A stretch of 64,000 bases of DNA from Plantactinospora sp. KBS50 (GCF_002285795.1 NZ_CP022961.1:4468001-4532000); one strand, 5' to 3'. Positions 35,496 through 45,933 are shown, numbered from the stretch's first letter. Notes: a model not told the origin generated them from the letters alone. Numbers and translations are program-made.

Positions 35496-35578
35496 GACCC
35501 AATCGTGGCACGTCGCCGCACATACCGGTAACGGCGATGATCAACGTACGGGTAGGGTCGGCGCGTTGAGGAGGCGTG

Positions 35579-36895
35579 ATGACCCTGTTGCCGGAAACGA
35601 CCCATCGCATCGACACGATCGTCACCGAGGCCCAGGCCGCCGGCGCGATACCCTCGCTGATCGTCGGCGTGGTCCGCGACGGCCGGCTCGCGCACGTCTC
35701 CACCGCCGGCAGCCAGCCGGCGGCCGATCCGGACATGCAGTACCGGATCGGGTCAATCAGCAAGACGATGACCGCCGTCCTGCTGCTCAGCCAGCGGGAC
35801 GCCGGCCGGCTCGCCCTGGACGACCCGCTGGAGCGGCACCTGCCGGGCACCCCGGTCGGCACGGTCACCCTGCGCCAGCTCCTCGGCCACGCCTCGGGCC
35901 TGCAACGCGAACCGGACGGCTCGTGGTGGGAACGCACCGAGGGCGCCGACCTGGCCACCCTGGTCGCCGGACTCACCGCCGGGAAGCTGACCCATCCCCC
36001 GCAGACCGTCTACCACTACTCCAACCTGGCCTACGGGCTGCTGGGCGGCGTGCTGGAACGGCTGACCGGGCAGCCCTGGTGGGAACTGGTCCGCACCCGG
36101 CTGCTCGACCCGCTGGGCATGGCCCGCACCACGTACCAGGCAACCGAGCCGTTCGCCCGCGGGTACGTCGTACACCCGTGGAACGGGACGATGCGGGAGG
36201 AACCGCGGACCGACACCGGCGCGATGGCGGCGGCCGGGCAGCTCTGGTCGACGCCGGCGGACCTGGCCCGCTGGGCGGCGTTCCTGGCCGACCCGGACCC
36301 GGCGGTACTGCGTCCGGAGACCCTCGCCGAGATGTGCCTGCCGGTGATCATGAGTGAGCCGGACAGCTGGGGCCACGGCCACGGCCTCGGCATCGAGCTG
36401 ACCCGCTCCGGCGACCGGGTGTACGTGGGGCACGGCGGGTCGATGCCGGGCTACCTGGCCGCACTCGGCGTGCACCGGCCGAGCCGGACCGGCCTCGTCG
36501 CCTTTGCCAACTGCTACAACCCGCGCACCCTCCACCTCGGGGCGAACGCCGTCGAGCTGCTCGACCTCGTACTGGACGCCGATCCGCCGGCGCCGGCCCA
36601 GCCCTGGTCCGCGGCCGGCGACCCGCCGCGGGACGCCGCCGACCTGCTCGGCCGGTGGTGGTGGATGGGCAAGGAGTTCACGGCCAGCTGGGACGCCGAC
36701 AACGACGAGCTGGTGTTCGCGCCGCAGGGCCGGCTGCCGTGGCGGCTCACCCGGGCCGGCACCGACCGGTGGCGCTGCCACAGCGGCATGAACAACGGCG
36801 AGTTCCTCACCGTACGGCGCGACCCGGCCGGCCGGCCGGACACCGTGGACATCGCCACGTTCGTCTTCAGCCGGGACCCGGACCGGGTCGGGTAG
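35579..36895 (+). CDS. serine hydrolase, beta-lactamase class C/DD-peptidase fold
   Basis: 438 residues. All three active-site motifs are visible: SxxK in IGSISKTMTA (about residue 60), YxN in YHYSNLAYG (about 146) and HGG in HGGSMPG (about 285). A beta-rich C-terminal domain of about 120 residues follows (lipocalin-like). There is no signal peptide, so it is probably a cytosolic esterase or peptidase rather than a secreted penicillin-binding protein. GAGGAGG sets the ATG at 35579, with TAGGGT further upstream as a -10. Confidence 0.87.
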   Translation: MTLLPETTHRIDTIVTEAQAAGAIPSLIVGVVRDGRLAHVSTAGSQPAADPDMQYRIGSISKTMTAVLLLSQRDAGRLALDDPLERHLPGTPVGTVTLRQLLGHASGLQREPDGSWWERTEGADLATLVAGLTAGKLTHPPQTVYHYSNLAYGLLGGVLERLTGQPWWELVRTRLLDPLGMARTTYQATEPFARGYVVHPWNGTMREEPRTDTGAMAAAGQLWSTPADLARWAAFLADPDPAVLRPETLAEMCLPVIMSEPDSWGHGHGLGIELTRSGDRVYVGHGGSMPGYLAALGVHRPSRTGLVAFANCYNPRTLHLGANAVELLDLVLDADPPAPAQPWSAAGDPPRDAADLLGRWWWMGKEFTASWDADNDELVFAPQGRLPWRLTRAGTDRWRCHSGMNNGEFLTVRRDPAGRPDTVDIATFVFSRDPDRVG

Positions 36896-37028
36896 CCGTC
36901 ACGCGGGGATGGTGTGCCCGGGTCCATCCACCCGGTCCACTGTGCTAGCTTCCCGTCCCGTATACCGCCGTCGATCGCTCGCGCGGTCGTTCAGGGAGGG
37001 CGAAGCGATCGCATCCGCCTCGAAGACC

Positions 37029-39404
37029 ATGTCCGGAATCGCCGGGCCGGCGGCGCTGGCCAGCCGCTTCGGACGGATCTCGCTGTGGCTCGCCCTCGGC
37101 CTCGGCACCGCCGTGCTGCTGACCGAGACCGCCTGGCTGGTGCTGCGGCTGCCCGACGCCGCTACCGCCAGTGACGCCGCGGCCACCCTGGTCGCCGGCA
37201 TCGCGGCGGGCTGCTGCCTCGCGGTGTCCCGGCGGCACCCGGCCAACCTGCGCCGGTTCTGGCTGCTGATGGCGCTCACCATGGCCCTCGCGGCCACCGG
37301 CCGGATCATCTGGACGGTGACCCGGCTGACCACCGGCGGCGGACTGCCCAACAACCTGGCCGTCGCGCTCGTCTTCGTCGCCGGCATCGTCTCCGGCACC
37401 GCGGCGCTGCTCAGCTGCGTGTCCGCGCCGCCCACCGCCGCCGGCCGGCTGCGCACCCTGCTCGACGGCGTCATCGTCGGCCTCGCCCTGGTGCCGGTGA
37501 GCTGGGTGGTCGTGCTGCGCGACGTCGCCGCGGCGCCGCTGGCCGAGACGCCGCGCACCCTGGGCCTGTTCTATCCGATGTTCGACGTCATGCAGTTGAC
37601 CATCCTGGTGGCGATCAGCGGCCCGCTCCGCCCGGTGTGGCGGCCGCTGTCCACCATCGGCGCCGGGTTGGCGATCCGGGCGGTCGCCGACACCGTGTAC
37701 GTCGCGCAGATCGCCCGCGGCACGTACGAGGCCGGGCACCCGATCGACGTCTGCTGGCCGCTGAGCTACCTGCTGGTGGCCGTGGCCACCCGGTACCCCG
37801 CACCGGGCGGCATCGACCCGGCCGGCGGCGCCGAAACCGAGCCGGACGCCGATCCGCCCATCGTGCCGTGGTGGCGGCTGGCCCTGCCGTACCTGCCGGT
37901 CTGCGGCGCCGCCGTGGCGATGGTGCTGGCCCGGCAGCCGGGACAGCCGCTCCCGCCGCCGGTGTTCCTGGCCGGTACCGGGCTGCTGGTGGCGCTGGCG
38001 ATCCGGCAGAGCCTCACCGCGTACGAGACGACAAACCTGGCCGACCGGCTGCGCCGGCTCGCGTACGTCGACCAGCTCACCGGGCTGCCCAACCGGTTGC
38101 AGTTCACCCGCCGGCTGCGCCGCTGCATCCGGGAACGCCGCCCGGTCGCCGTGCTGCTGCTCGACCTGGACGGGTTCAAACAGGTCAACGACCGGTTCGG
38201 GCACGCCAGCGGGGACACCCTGCTGACAAACGTCGCCTCCCGGATGCGGGCCGTGGTCGGCGGTTCGGGAATGATCGCCCGGATCGGTGGCGACGAGTTC
38301 GCCGTACTGCTGGAGACCGGCGACGACCCCGGACCCGCACGACCAGCCGGTCCCGACCGGGAGACCGACCCCGGACCCGGCCGGACCGCCGAGCGGGACC
38401 CGGACCGGCTGGCCCGGCGGCTGCTCGCCGCGCTCGGACCCGGCGGCCCGAAGGCCGACTGGCTGCTGCACTCCTCGGCCAGCATCGGCATCGCCGAGTA
38501 CGGCCCGCAGCACCAGGGCCACACCGACCTGCTGCGGGACGCCGACATCGCGATGTACGCGGCCAAGGCGGCCGGAAAGTCGGCGTACCGCACCTGCACC
38601 CCCCGGCTGCGCGAGGCCGCGGTGGGCCGGGCGGAACTGATCGCCGACCTGCGCCGCGCGGTGCTGGAGGCCGAGCAGCTCGAACTGGAGTTCCAGCCCA
38701 TCGTGGAGCTGGGCACCGGCACGGTACGCGGGGCCGAGGCGCTGGTGCGCTGGCGGCATCCCCGGCACGGCCTGCTGGCGCCCGACCGGTTCCTGCCGCT
38801 GGCCGAGGAGACCGGGCTGATCCTCACCGTGGACCGCTGGGTGATCCGGGCCGCCTGCCGCGCCGCCGCCGGTTGGCAACTGCTCTCCCCCGGCACCACC
38901 GTGGCGGTCAACGTGGCCGCCGGGCACCTGCGGCGGGCGGATCTGACCGAGACGGTCGCCGAGGCCACCGCCGCGGCCGGGCTGCCGCCGGAGTCGCTCA
39001 CCCTCGAACTGACCGAGACCGCGCTGATCGAGGGCACCGAGGCGGTGCTCGACCGGCTCGGCCAGCTTCGCGACCTCGGCGTCCGGATCGCCCTGGACGA
39101 CTTCGGCACCGGCTACTCGGCGCTGAACTATCTACATCGGATACCGGCGACCGAGCTGAAGATCGACCGCTCGTTCGTCCGCCGGCTGGACGGGTCCGAC
39201 CAGCGCGCGTACGCCACCGTGGAGATGATCCGCCGGTTGGCCGGCGCGTTCGGGCTGGGTGTGGTGGCCGAGGGCGTCGAGACCGACGCGCAGCACGCGG
39301 CGGTCGCGGAGATCGGCTGCCCGCACGGTCAGGGCTACCGGTACGGCCGGCCGCGGCCACTGCCCGACCTGCACCGGCTGCTGGTCGCCCAGCGGCCCGG
39401 CTGA
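37029..39404 (+). CDS. membrane GGDEF-EAL cyclic-di-GMP protein
   Basis: About 791 residues. An N-terminal half has about eight hydrophobic helices. The GGDEF domain follows (LTGLPNRLQF, LLLDLDGFKQVNDRFGH, ARIGGDEFAVLL near residue 420), then the EAL domain (GAEALVRWRHP near 570, LELTETALIEG, IALDDFGTGYSALNYL, ELKIDRSFV, VAEGVETDAQ). Catalytic residues look intact in both domains. The inhibitory RxxD site five residues before GGDEF is missing (sequence GGSGMIAR), so product feedback is probably lost. It would make and/or degrade c-di-GMP at the membrane. The start is uncertain: the ATG at 37029 is picked for its proximity to the first helix, but the frame is open from 36909. Confidence 0.88.
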   Translation: MSGIAGPAALASRFGRISLWLALGLGTAVLLTETAWLVLRLPDAATASDAAATLVAGIAAGCCLAVSRRHPANLRRFWLLMALTMALAATGRIIWTVTRLTTGGGLPNNLAVALVFVAGIVSGTAALLSCVSAPPTAAGRLRTLLDGVIVGLALVPVSWVVVLRDVAAAPLAETPRTLGLFYPMFDVMQLTILVAISGPLRPVWRPLSTIGAGLAIRAVADTVYVAQIARGTYEAGHPIDVCWPLSYLLVAVATRYPAPGGIDPAGGAETEPDADPPIVPWWRLALPYLPVCGAAVAMVLARQPGQPLPPPVFLAGTGLLVALAIRQSLTAYETTNLADRLRRLAYVDQLTGLPNRLQFTRRLRRCIRERRPVAVLLLDLDGFKQVNDRFGHASGDTLLTNVASRMRAVVGGSGMIARIGGDEFAVLLETGDDPGPARPAGPDRETDPGPGRTAERDPDRLARRLLAALGPGGPKADWLLHSSASIGIAEYGPQHQGHTDLLRDADIAMYAAKAAGKSAYRTCTPRLREAAVGRAELIADLRRAVLEAEQLELEFQPIVELGTGTVRGAEALVRWRHPRHGLLAPDRFLPLAEETGLILTVDRWVIRAACRAAAGWQLLSPGTTVAVNVAAGHLRRADLTETVAEATAAAGLPPESLTLELTETALIEGTEAVLDRLGQLRDLGVRIALDDFGTGYSALNYLHRIPATELKIDRSFVRRLDGSDQRAYATVEMIRRLAGAFGLGVVAEGVETDAQHAAVAEIGCPHGQGYRYGRPRPLPDLHRLLVAQRPG

Positions 39405-39416
39405 GCCGCCGGCCGG

Positions 39417-40232
39417 TCAGCCGGGCGGGACGGTGACGAAGTCGATGAGCCGCTCCATCGCGTTGATCAGCGGCGTCTCGACATCGGCGAAACTGTCCAC
39501 CCGGGACAGGATGTGCCGCCACATCGCCGCCGGCTCGGCCACCCCCAGCGCCGCGCAGACGCCCTCCTTCCAGGGCCGGCCCGGCGGCACCACCGGCCAC
39601 GCCGGGATGCCCAGCGCACGGGGCCGCACCGCCTGCCACACATCCACGTACGGGTGGCCGGTCACCAGCACGTCCGGCGAGGTGACCGCCGCGACGATGC
39701 GGCTCTCCTTCGATCCGGACACCAGGTGGTCGACCAGCACACCCAGCCGGCGGCGCGGTCCGGGCTCGAACTCGCGTACCCGGTCGGCGAGCGCGTCGAT
39801 GCCGTCCAGCGGCTCCACCACGATGCCCTCAATGCGCAGGTCGTCGCCCCAGATCCGCTCGACCAGCGCCGCGTCGTGCACGCCCTCGACCCAGATCCGG
39901 CTCGCCTGCGCCACCCGCGCCCGTACCCCGGCCACCGCAACGGATCCGGAGGCGGTCCGGCGCCGCGGCGCCGGCGCGGGCCGGGCGGCCGGGCGGCGCA
40001 GCGTCACCGCCTCGCCGTCCAGCAGGAACGCCGCCGGCAGCAGCGGAAAGTTGCGCCGCCGCCCGTGCCGGTCCTCCAGCACCACCGCGCCCTGCTCGAA
40101 CCCGACAACCGCGCCGCAGAAGCCCGAATCGGCATCCTCGACCACCAGATCGGGCTCGGCGTCCACCTCGGGCGTCACCCGGCGGCGCCGCCAGTCCCCG
40201 GCCAGCACATCCTCGCCGTATCGCCTCCCCAT
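39417..40232 (-). CDS. DUF3097 domain protein
   Basis: 271 residues: MGRRYGEDVLAGDWRRR, IWVEGVHDAALVERIWGDDL, LGVLVDHLVSGSKESRI, VLVTGHPYVDVWQAVRP, WKEGVCAALGV. This is the actinobacterial DUF3097 pattern. WVEGVHDA and VDHLVSGSKE recall TOPRIM-type metal-binding motifs (inference). The function is unknown. TACCGT lies eight bases before the ATG on the coding strand, so the start may be leaderless. It converges on the GGDEF-EAL gene with only 12 bp between stops. Confidence 0.85.
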   Translation of the reverse strand: MGRRYGEDVLAGDWRRRRVTPEVDAEPDLVVEDADSGFCGAVVGFEQGAVVLEDRHGRRRNFPLLPAAFLLDGEAVTLRRPAARPAPAPRRRTASGSVAVAGVRARVAQASRIWVEGVHDAALVERIWGDDLRIEGIVVEPLDGIDALADRVREFEPGPRRRLGVLVDHLVSGSKESRIVAAVTSPDVLVTGHPYVDVWQAVRPRALGIPAWPVVPPGRPWKEGVCAALGVAEPAAMWRHILSRVDSFADVETPLINAMERLIDFVTVPPG

Positions 40233-40360
40233 GCGAGGCGACGGTAGCGGCTGGCGGCCCGGCCGCCGCGGCGACGCGCCGACACGCCGAGACCGCCCGT
40301 GACAGGCACGCCTTGCGCGGGAAGAGACACGGAACGCATGGAGCACGTACCCTTGCCTGC

Positions 40361-41152
40361 ATGTCTGCTCCAACGGACGCGGTCACCCTGGCCCCACGCC
40401 GGTCCAGCCGGTTCGTCGCCTGGGTGCGCGCCTGGCGGACCGGCCTGGTTCCGTTCGACGAGGTGGCCGACGAGATCGCCGACGGCGAGGAACATCTGGT
40501 CGCCGACGCGCCGGGGACCTGGACCGACGTACCGCTCACGGAAGCGCTCCCGGTGCTCTCCCGCACCCCGCCGGACCGGGTCCGGCTGGTGCTGCCCGTG
40601 CCGGGCGATCCGCGCGGGCTGCCCGGCCCCGGGCCGTTCGCCGGCGCGGCGCTGCTGGCCGGCGAGGCGGTCGTCGCCGGTGACCTGGGCGTCATCCCGG
40701 AGGTCCGCAGCCACACCTCCGGCTCCGGAATGACCTTCGAGACGGTGCTGTGGCGGGTGTACCCGCTGCCGGCCGGCGCCGCGGCGGCGGCCCGGCACGA
40801 GCCCGGCGCGGCCGAGGCGGAGGCGGAGCTGGCCGCCGCGCTCGCCGAGGCGACCGCCGCGCTGACCCGGCTCGATGTGGCGGCCTGGCGGCCCGAGCTG
40901 GCCGGCGCGCTCGCCGCGCTGCGCCGCCCGGACAGCTGCAAGGACCTGCCCCCGGGGTTCGACCCCCGAGCCCGCCGGCTGTTCGCCCGGGCCTCGGTGC
41001 TGGACCGGGTGTTGGCGCTGGCCGAGCACGCCGCCCCCGGCGGCGCGGTGAACGGCTACGAGGCCCAGCAGCGGGACGCGGCGCTGCGCCCGCTGACCGC
41101 CGCCTGCCGACGCGCGCTGGTCGCCGCCTGCAACGCCCCGCTGCGCCCGTAA
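40361..41152 (+). CDS. conserved hypothetical protein
   Basis: 263 residues, no recognised family, no membrane segment. Notable stretches are ADEIADGEEHLVADAPGTW, RLVLPVPGDPRGLPGPGPFA and SGSGMTFETVLWRVYPLP, then an Ala/Glu helical region and a helical C-terminus. TACCCT (40348-40353) lies seven bases before the ATG and there is no ribosome site, so it is probably leaderless. The upstream in-frame codons to 40313 are therefore unlikely to be translated. Confidence 0.72.
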   Translation: MSAPTDAVTLAPRRSSRFVAWVRAWRTGLVPFDEVADEIADGEEHLVADAPGTWTDVPLTEALPVLSRTPPDRVRLVLPVPGDPRGLPGPGPFAGAALLAGEAVVAGDLGVIPEVRSHTSGSGMTFETVLWRVYPLPAGAAAAARHEPGAAEAEAELAAALAEATAALTRLDVAAWRPELAGALAALRRPDSCKDLPPGFDPRARRLFARASVLDRVLALAEHAAPGGAVNGYEAQQRDAALRPLTAACRRALVAACNAPLRP

Positions 41153-41178
41153 CGTCCGGCGGTCGGAGCCGAGGCGGA

Positions 41179-41957
41179 TCAGATCTCGTCGATCAGGTCG
41201 GCCACCGACTCCACGATCCGGGACGGCCGGTACGGGTAGCGCTCCGCCTCGGCCCGGCTGCTGATGCCGGTCAGCACCAGCACGGTCTCCAGGCCGGCCT
41301 CCAGCCCGCACAGCACGTCGGTGTCCATCCGGTCGCCGATCATCGCGGTGGTCTCCGAGTGTGCCTCGATGGTGTTCAGCGCCGAGCGCATCATCATCGG
41401 GTTCGGCTTGCCCACGAAGTACGGCTCGACCCCCGTCGCCTTCGAGATCATCGCGGCCACCGAGCCGGCCGCGGGCAGGGCGCCCTCGGCGGACGGGCCG
41501 GTCGGATCCGGGTTCGTGCAGATGAACCGCGCCCCCGCGTCGATCAGCCGGACGGCCTTGGTGATCGCCTCGAAGCTGTACGTCCGGGTCTCACCCAGCA
41601 CCACGTAGTCGGGTGAGAAGTCCGACAGGATGTAGCCGACCGCGTGCATGGCCGTGGTCAGCCCGGCCTCGCCGATGACGTACGCGGTGCCGCCGGGCCG
41701 CTGGTCGGCCAGGAACTGCGCGGTCGCCAGCGCCGCGGTCCAGATCGACTCCTCGGGTACGTCGAAACCCATCCGGGTCAGCCGGGCCTGCAGATCCCGT
41801 GGCGTGTAGATCGAGTTGTTGGTCAGCACCAGGAAACGCCGGCCCGAGGCGCGCAGCCGGCTGATGAACTCGGGAGCACCGGGCACCGGCTGCCCCTCGT
41901 GCACCAGGACCCGTCCATGTCGGTGAGCCAGCTCTCGACCGGCTTGCGGTCCCTCAT
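41179..41957 (-). pseudogene. HAD-IIA (NagD-like) phosphatase, one-base frameshift after the DxD motif
   Basis: From the ATG at 41957 the frame reads MRDRKPVESWLTDMDG and then breaks at the C3 run (plus strand) 41910-41912. One base more gives VLVHEGQPVPGAPEFI and an intact HAD-IIA enzyme of 259 residues: LVLTNNSIYTPRDL, FICTNPDPTGPS, YFVGKPNPMMM, MIGDRMDTDVLCGLEAGL. The nucleophile DMD lies just before the break, so a short product started internally would be inactive. The gene is otherwise undamaged. I read this as a missing G in a homopolymer rather than real decay. The physiological substrate of NagD-like phosphatases varies (nucleotides, sugar phosphates). Confidence 0.85.
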
Positions 41958-41991
41958 CGTGTCGTCCTCGCCGTCGCCGGTACGGGGCGGG

Positions 41992-43028
41992 TCACCGCCG
42001 CCGGCGCGGAACGCAGCAACCGGCCGGACAGGTGTCCCAGGCGGGCAGCGTACCCAATCGGCAGCGGCCGGCCACGGGGCCGGCGGCGGGCGGCGTGAGA
42101 CGTTCCTGGACCAGTTCCCGCACCATGGCCACGAACCGCGGATCGGTGCCCGGGGTGGCGGCCCGGACGTACTCCAGGTCGAGCCGCTTGGCGGTGTCGG
42201 CGGCCTCGGTGTCCAGGTCCCACACCACCTCCAGGTGGTCGGAGACGAACCCGATCGGGCTCACCACCACCGCCCGGACGCCGTCGGCGGCCAGCGCCGC
42301 CAGGTGGTCGTTGATGTCCGGTTCCAGCCACGGCACCTGGGGCGGGCCGGACCGGCTCTGCCACACCAGGTCGTACGGCAGGTCGGCGCCGACCTGCGCG
42401 GCCACCAGCGCGGCCGTCTCGTGCAGTTGCGCCTCGTACCGGCCGCCCTCCGGGCCGGCGGTGGCGGCCATCGCCGTGGGGACGGAATGGGCGGTGAAGA
42501 CCAGTCGGGTACGTTCCGGACGGGTCGACCCGAACGTGGCCAGCGCGTGCCGGACGGCGTCGGCGTGCGGGTGCACGAATCCGGGGTGGTCCCAGAACTG
42601 GCGCAGCTTGTCGATCACCGGCGCGTTGGGGCCGGCCGCCGCGCGGGCGTTCGCGATGTCCTCCTGGTACTGCCGGCAGGACGAGTAACCGCCGTACGCG
42701 CTGGTCACGAACGCCAGCGCGGACCGGATCCCGTCGTCGCGCATCTGCGCCACCGTGTCGGCCAGCATCGGGTGCCAGTTCCGGTTGCCCCAGTAGATCG
42801 GCAGGTCCAGGTCGTGCTCGGCGAACTCGGCCCGCAGCGCGGCCATCAGGTCGCGGTTCTGCTGGTTGATCGGCGACACCCCGCCGAAGTGCTGGTAGTG
42901 CTCGGCGACCTCGGCCAGCCGTTCGGGTGGCACGCCCCGCCCCGGGTCACGTTGGTCAGGAACGGCAGGACATCCTCCGGGCGTTCCGGCCCGCCGAACG
43001 AGACCAGCAGCACTGCGTCGTACGCCAT
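41992..43028 (-). pseudogene. hemH: ferrochelatase HemH (CpfC), one-base frameshift near the N-terminus
   Basis: The first codons read [20 protein letters not shown] and FLTNVTRGG, then the frame breaks at the four-base run 42935-42938. One added G continues [22 protein letters not shown] and the complete enzyme of about 345 residues: YWGNRNWHPML, TSAYGGYSSCRQY, FTAHSVPTAMA (metal-site His), VVVSPIGFVSDHLEVVWDLD. The C-terminus CRLGTLPAWDTCPAGCC supplies the cysteines of the [2Fe-2S] cluster found in actinobacterial enzymes, which insert iron into coproporphyrin III. The gene is normally essential for haem, so a true mutation is improbable. It follows inhA and fabG in the usual actinobacterial order. 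Confidence 0.88.
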
Positions 43029-43058
43029 GGCGCCCATTTTCCCCGTCCGGCGTCGATG

Positions 43059-43196
43059 CTGAACGGCCGGGTCCGTGTTAGCTCGGTTACCCCACGGACC
43101 CGGCCGCGTGCCCGGCCGCGCACAGCCGCGCACAGCCGCGGCCGGGCGCGGCCGGGCACGCGGCCGGGCGCGGTTCGGAAAGGTCCGGCCGTTCAG
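43059..43196. repeat. nested long inverted repeat between inhA and hemH
   Basis: Outer arms CTGAACGGCCGG (43059-43070) and its complement (43185-43196) enclose an inner pair of perfect 22-base arms (43099-43120 and 43147-43168) rich in CCCGGCCGCG, around a loop with the repeat CACAGCCGCG. The right outer arm ends within the inhA stop region. Leftward transcripts leaving inhA would fold here before reaching hemH. Confidence 0.85.
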
Positions 43197-43960
43197 GCGC
43201 CGAGGGCGTGGTACCCGCCGTCGACGTGCACCACCTCGCCCGTGGTGGCCGGGAACCAGTCGGACAGCAGCGCCAGGACGGCCCGCGCCGCCGGCTCGGC
43301 GTCGGTGAGGTCCCAGCCCAGCGGCGCACGGTCCGCCCAGGCGTTCTCGAACTGCTCGAACCCGGGAATCGACTTGGCCGCCATGGTGCGCAGCGGGCCG
43401 GCCGAGACGAGGTTGCTGCGGATGCCCTGCTTGCCCAGGTGCAGCGCCAGGTACCGGGAGGCGGACTCCAGGCCGGCCTTGGCCACGCCCATCCAGTCGT
43501 ACACCGGCCACGCCTTCGTGCCGTCGAAGGTGAGACCCACCACGGAGCCGCCCGGACCCATCAGCGGCAGCGCCGCCATCGCCAGCGACTGGTACGAGTA
43601 CGTGGAGACGTGCAGCGCCCGCGACACGTCCTCCCACGGCGCGTGCAGGAAGCCGCCGCCCAGGCAGCTCTGCGGCGCGTTGCCGATCGAGTGCACCACC
43701 CCGTCCAGCCCGTCCAGGTGCTCCCGTACCCGGTCGGCCAGCCCCGCCAGGTGCTCGGCGCTGGTGACGTCCAGCTCGATCACCGGCGGCGGTTCGGGCA
43801 GCCGCTTGGCGATGCGCTCCACCAGCGACAACCGGCCGAAGCCGGTGAGCACGATCCGCGCCCCGTTCTCCTGCGCGAGCTTGGCCACCGAGAAGGCGAT
43901 CGAGGCGTCGGTGAGAACGCCGGTGACGAGCAGCCGCTTGCCGGCAAGCAGTCCAGACAC
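43193..43960 (-). CDS. inhA: enoyl-ACP reductase InhA/FabI
   Basis: 255 residues, short-chain dehydrogenase fold: [21 protein letters not shown] (nucleotide loop of the FabI/InhA type), [31 protein letters not shown] with the Tyr/Lys catalytic pair [26 protein letters not shown], and [13 protein letters not shown]. It reduces enoyl-ACP with NADH in fatty-acid elongation. It follows fabG by 45 bp on the same strand, the same order as mycobacterial mabA-inhA-hemH. A GTG start at 43960 follows AAAGGG. Confidence 0.93.
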   Translation of the reverse strand: MSGLLAGKRLLVTGVLTDASIAFSVAKLAQENGARIVLTGFGRLSLVERIAKRLPEPPPVIELDVTSAEHLAGLADRVREHLDGLDGVVHSIGNAPQSCLGGGFLHAPWEDVSRALHVSTYSYQSLAMAALPLMGPGGSVVGLTFDGTKAWPVYDWMGVAKAGLESASRYLALHLGKQGIRSNLVSAGPLRTMAAKSIPGFEQFENAWADRAPLGWDLTDAEPAARAVLALLSDWFPATTGEVVHVDGGYHALGA

Positions 43961-44005
43961 GTGCGGACCCTTTCGTTCGTCGTTAGAGGGTGCGGTTCGG
44001 ATCGG

Positions 44006-44989
<984 letters not shown>

Positions 44990-45092
44990 CTACGACCGGG
45001 ACATCATCGGGCGTGTCCGTCCGGCGGTCACCCGGTCGCGATTCCCCCCAGCTCCAGCCCTCGTTCCCGTGTCTGCCGCTCGGAGAATCGCC

Positions 45093-45173
45093 ATGCACCG
45101 TTACGCCGCCCCGCTCGGTTTCACCCTCGCCGCCGCCTGGGTCGTCTGCCTCTTCGTCCTCGTCGCCCGCTGA
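45093..45173 (+). CDS. 26-aa membrane micro-protein candidate
   Basis: ATG at 45093 with GGAG eight bases upstream, encoding a peptide that opens MHRYAAPLGFTLAAAW and ends VVCLFVLVAR: a short basic start, a single hydrophobic helix and a terminal Arg. It is too short for routine gene calling. The rest of the 44711-45272 intergenic stretch holds only the leader hairpins and a tandem repeat. Coding is supported only by the ribosome site and the amphipathic pattern. Confidence 0.45.
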   Translation: MHRYAAPLGFTLAAAWVVCLFVLVAR

Positions 45174-45230
45174 GTCCCGACCGACCACCGAGGTCCCGAC
45201 CGACCACCGAGGTCCCGACCGACCAGTGAG
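45174..45230. repeat. three 19-bp tandem copies
   Basis: GTCCCGACCGACCACCGAG twice, then a third copy with two changes. It starts directly after the stop codon of the 26-codon ORF. The palindrome GGAACGTGTTCC follows at 45239-45250, a possible operator for the next gene. Confidence 0.85.
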
Positions 45231-45272
45231 ATTGTTCGGGAACGTGTTCCGCGTAATGGCCATAGTCGTCGG

Positions 45273-45857
45273 ATGCCCACCGCGAAGCAGCCGCCGGCGC
45301 CGCCCGTCCCGGAACGTCGCCTCGTCCTGGTGAACGGCCAGGAGGGCGCCGGCAAGTCGACGATCATCCGGGCCCTGCTGCCGTACGTCCCGAACAGCGC
45401 ACGGATCGACGCCGAGGACATCGGGCAGACCAATCCCTGCCCGATGGATGACGTATTCTTCGACCTGCTTCGGCGCAACGTGGCGGGTCTGGTGGGCAGC
45501 TTCTGGGCCGGCGGCTACCACACCGTCATCACCGGAAGCTTCCTCCGCAACCATGCCGACTACCTGGACTTCCGCCGCCTGCTGCCGGCAGCCCACCCAT
45601 CGGAACCGACTGCGGTGTACCTGGTGGAGTTGCTGGTTGACGTGCGGGTACGCAACCATCGGCGGGTCACCCGGGCGAAGCGGACCACGCAGCACTGGCG
45701 GGACATGGTCGACCGGATTCCGGAGGACCGGACCCTGCGTGCGGCCGCTGACGCCGACTACCGGTACCTCGGCGTCGACACGAGCGGGCTGGACGTCGCC
45801 GGGACGGTGCACCGGATCGTGGCCGCCTTCCCGGAACTCGGCCGTCACGGACGGTGA
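45273..45857 (+). CDS. P-loop (zeta-toxin/AAA-like) small kinase or ATPase
   Basis: 194 residues. The Walker A motif LVLVNGQEGAGKSTIIRALL is near residue 20, followed by NSARIDAEDIGQTNPCPMDD and YHTVITGSFLRNHADYLDF, and a C-terminal helical part with RNHRRVTRAKRTTQHWRDMV. This resembles small P-loop kinases or zeta-like proteins that phosphorylate small molecules; the substrate is unknown. CATAGT lies six bases before the ATG, so the start is probably leaderless. It could be a toxin-like partner of the XRE gene downstream, but a 54-bp palindrome separates them. Confidence 0.72.
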   Translation: MPTAKQPPAPPVPERRLVLVNGQEGAGKSTIIRALLPYVPNSARIDAEDIGQTNPCPMDDVFFDLLRRNVAGLVGSFWAGGYHTVITGSFLRNHADYLDFRRLLPAAHPSEPTAVYLVELLVDVRVRNHRRVTRAKRTTQHWRDMVDRIPEDRTLRAAADADYRYLGVDTSGLDVAGTVHRIVAAFPELGRHGR

Positions 45858-45879
45858 CCTCGCTGATCGCGACGAGCTC

Positions 45880-45933
45880 TTTTGGAGTTATACCCGAGAG
45901 TCATTTAAATGACTCTCGGGTATAACTCCAAAA
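45880..45933 (+). repeat. dispersed palindromic element, copy 2 (TATACCCGAGAGTCAT core)
   Basis: A perfect 54-bp palindrome: 27-base arms 45880-45906 and 45907-45933 with no loop. It starts TTTTGGAG, its core is TATACCCGAGAGTCAT and its centre is ATTTAAAT. On the right it runs into the tail CAAAAAATGTGTTCG that also flanks copy 1 (12997-13038, opposite strand). The tail ends about 10 bp before the ATG of the XRE gene, so this copy may act as an operator or as a separator from the upstream gene. Confidence 0.85.

Noticed and set aside
36909-37028. Longer N-terminus of the GGDEF-EAL protein
   Set aside because: It is Arg/Ser-rich, lies just after the previous stop and contains promoter-like sequence. 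It is not excluded, but the ATG at 37029 is nearer the first membrane helix.
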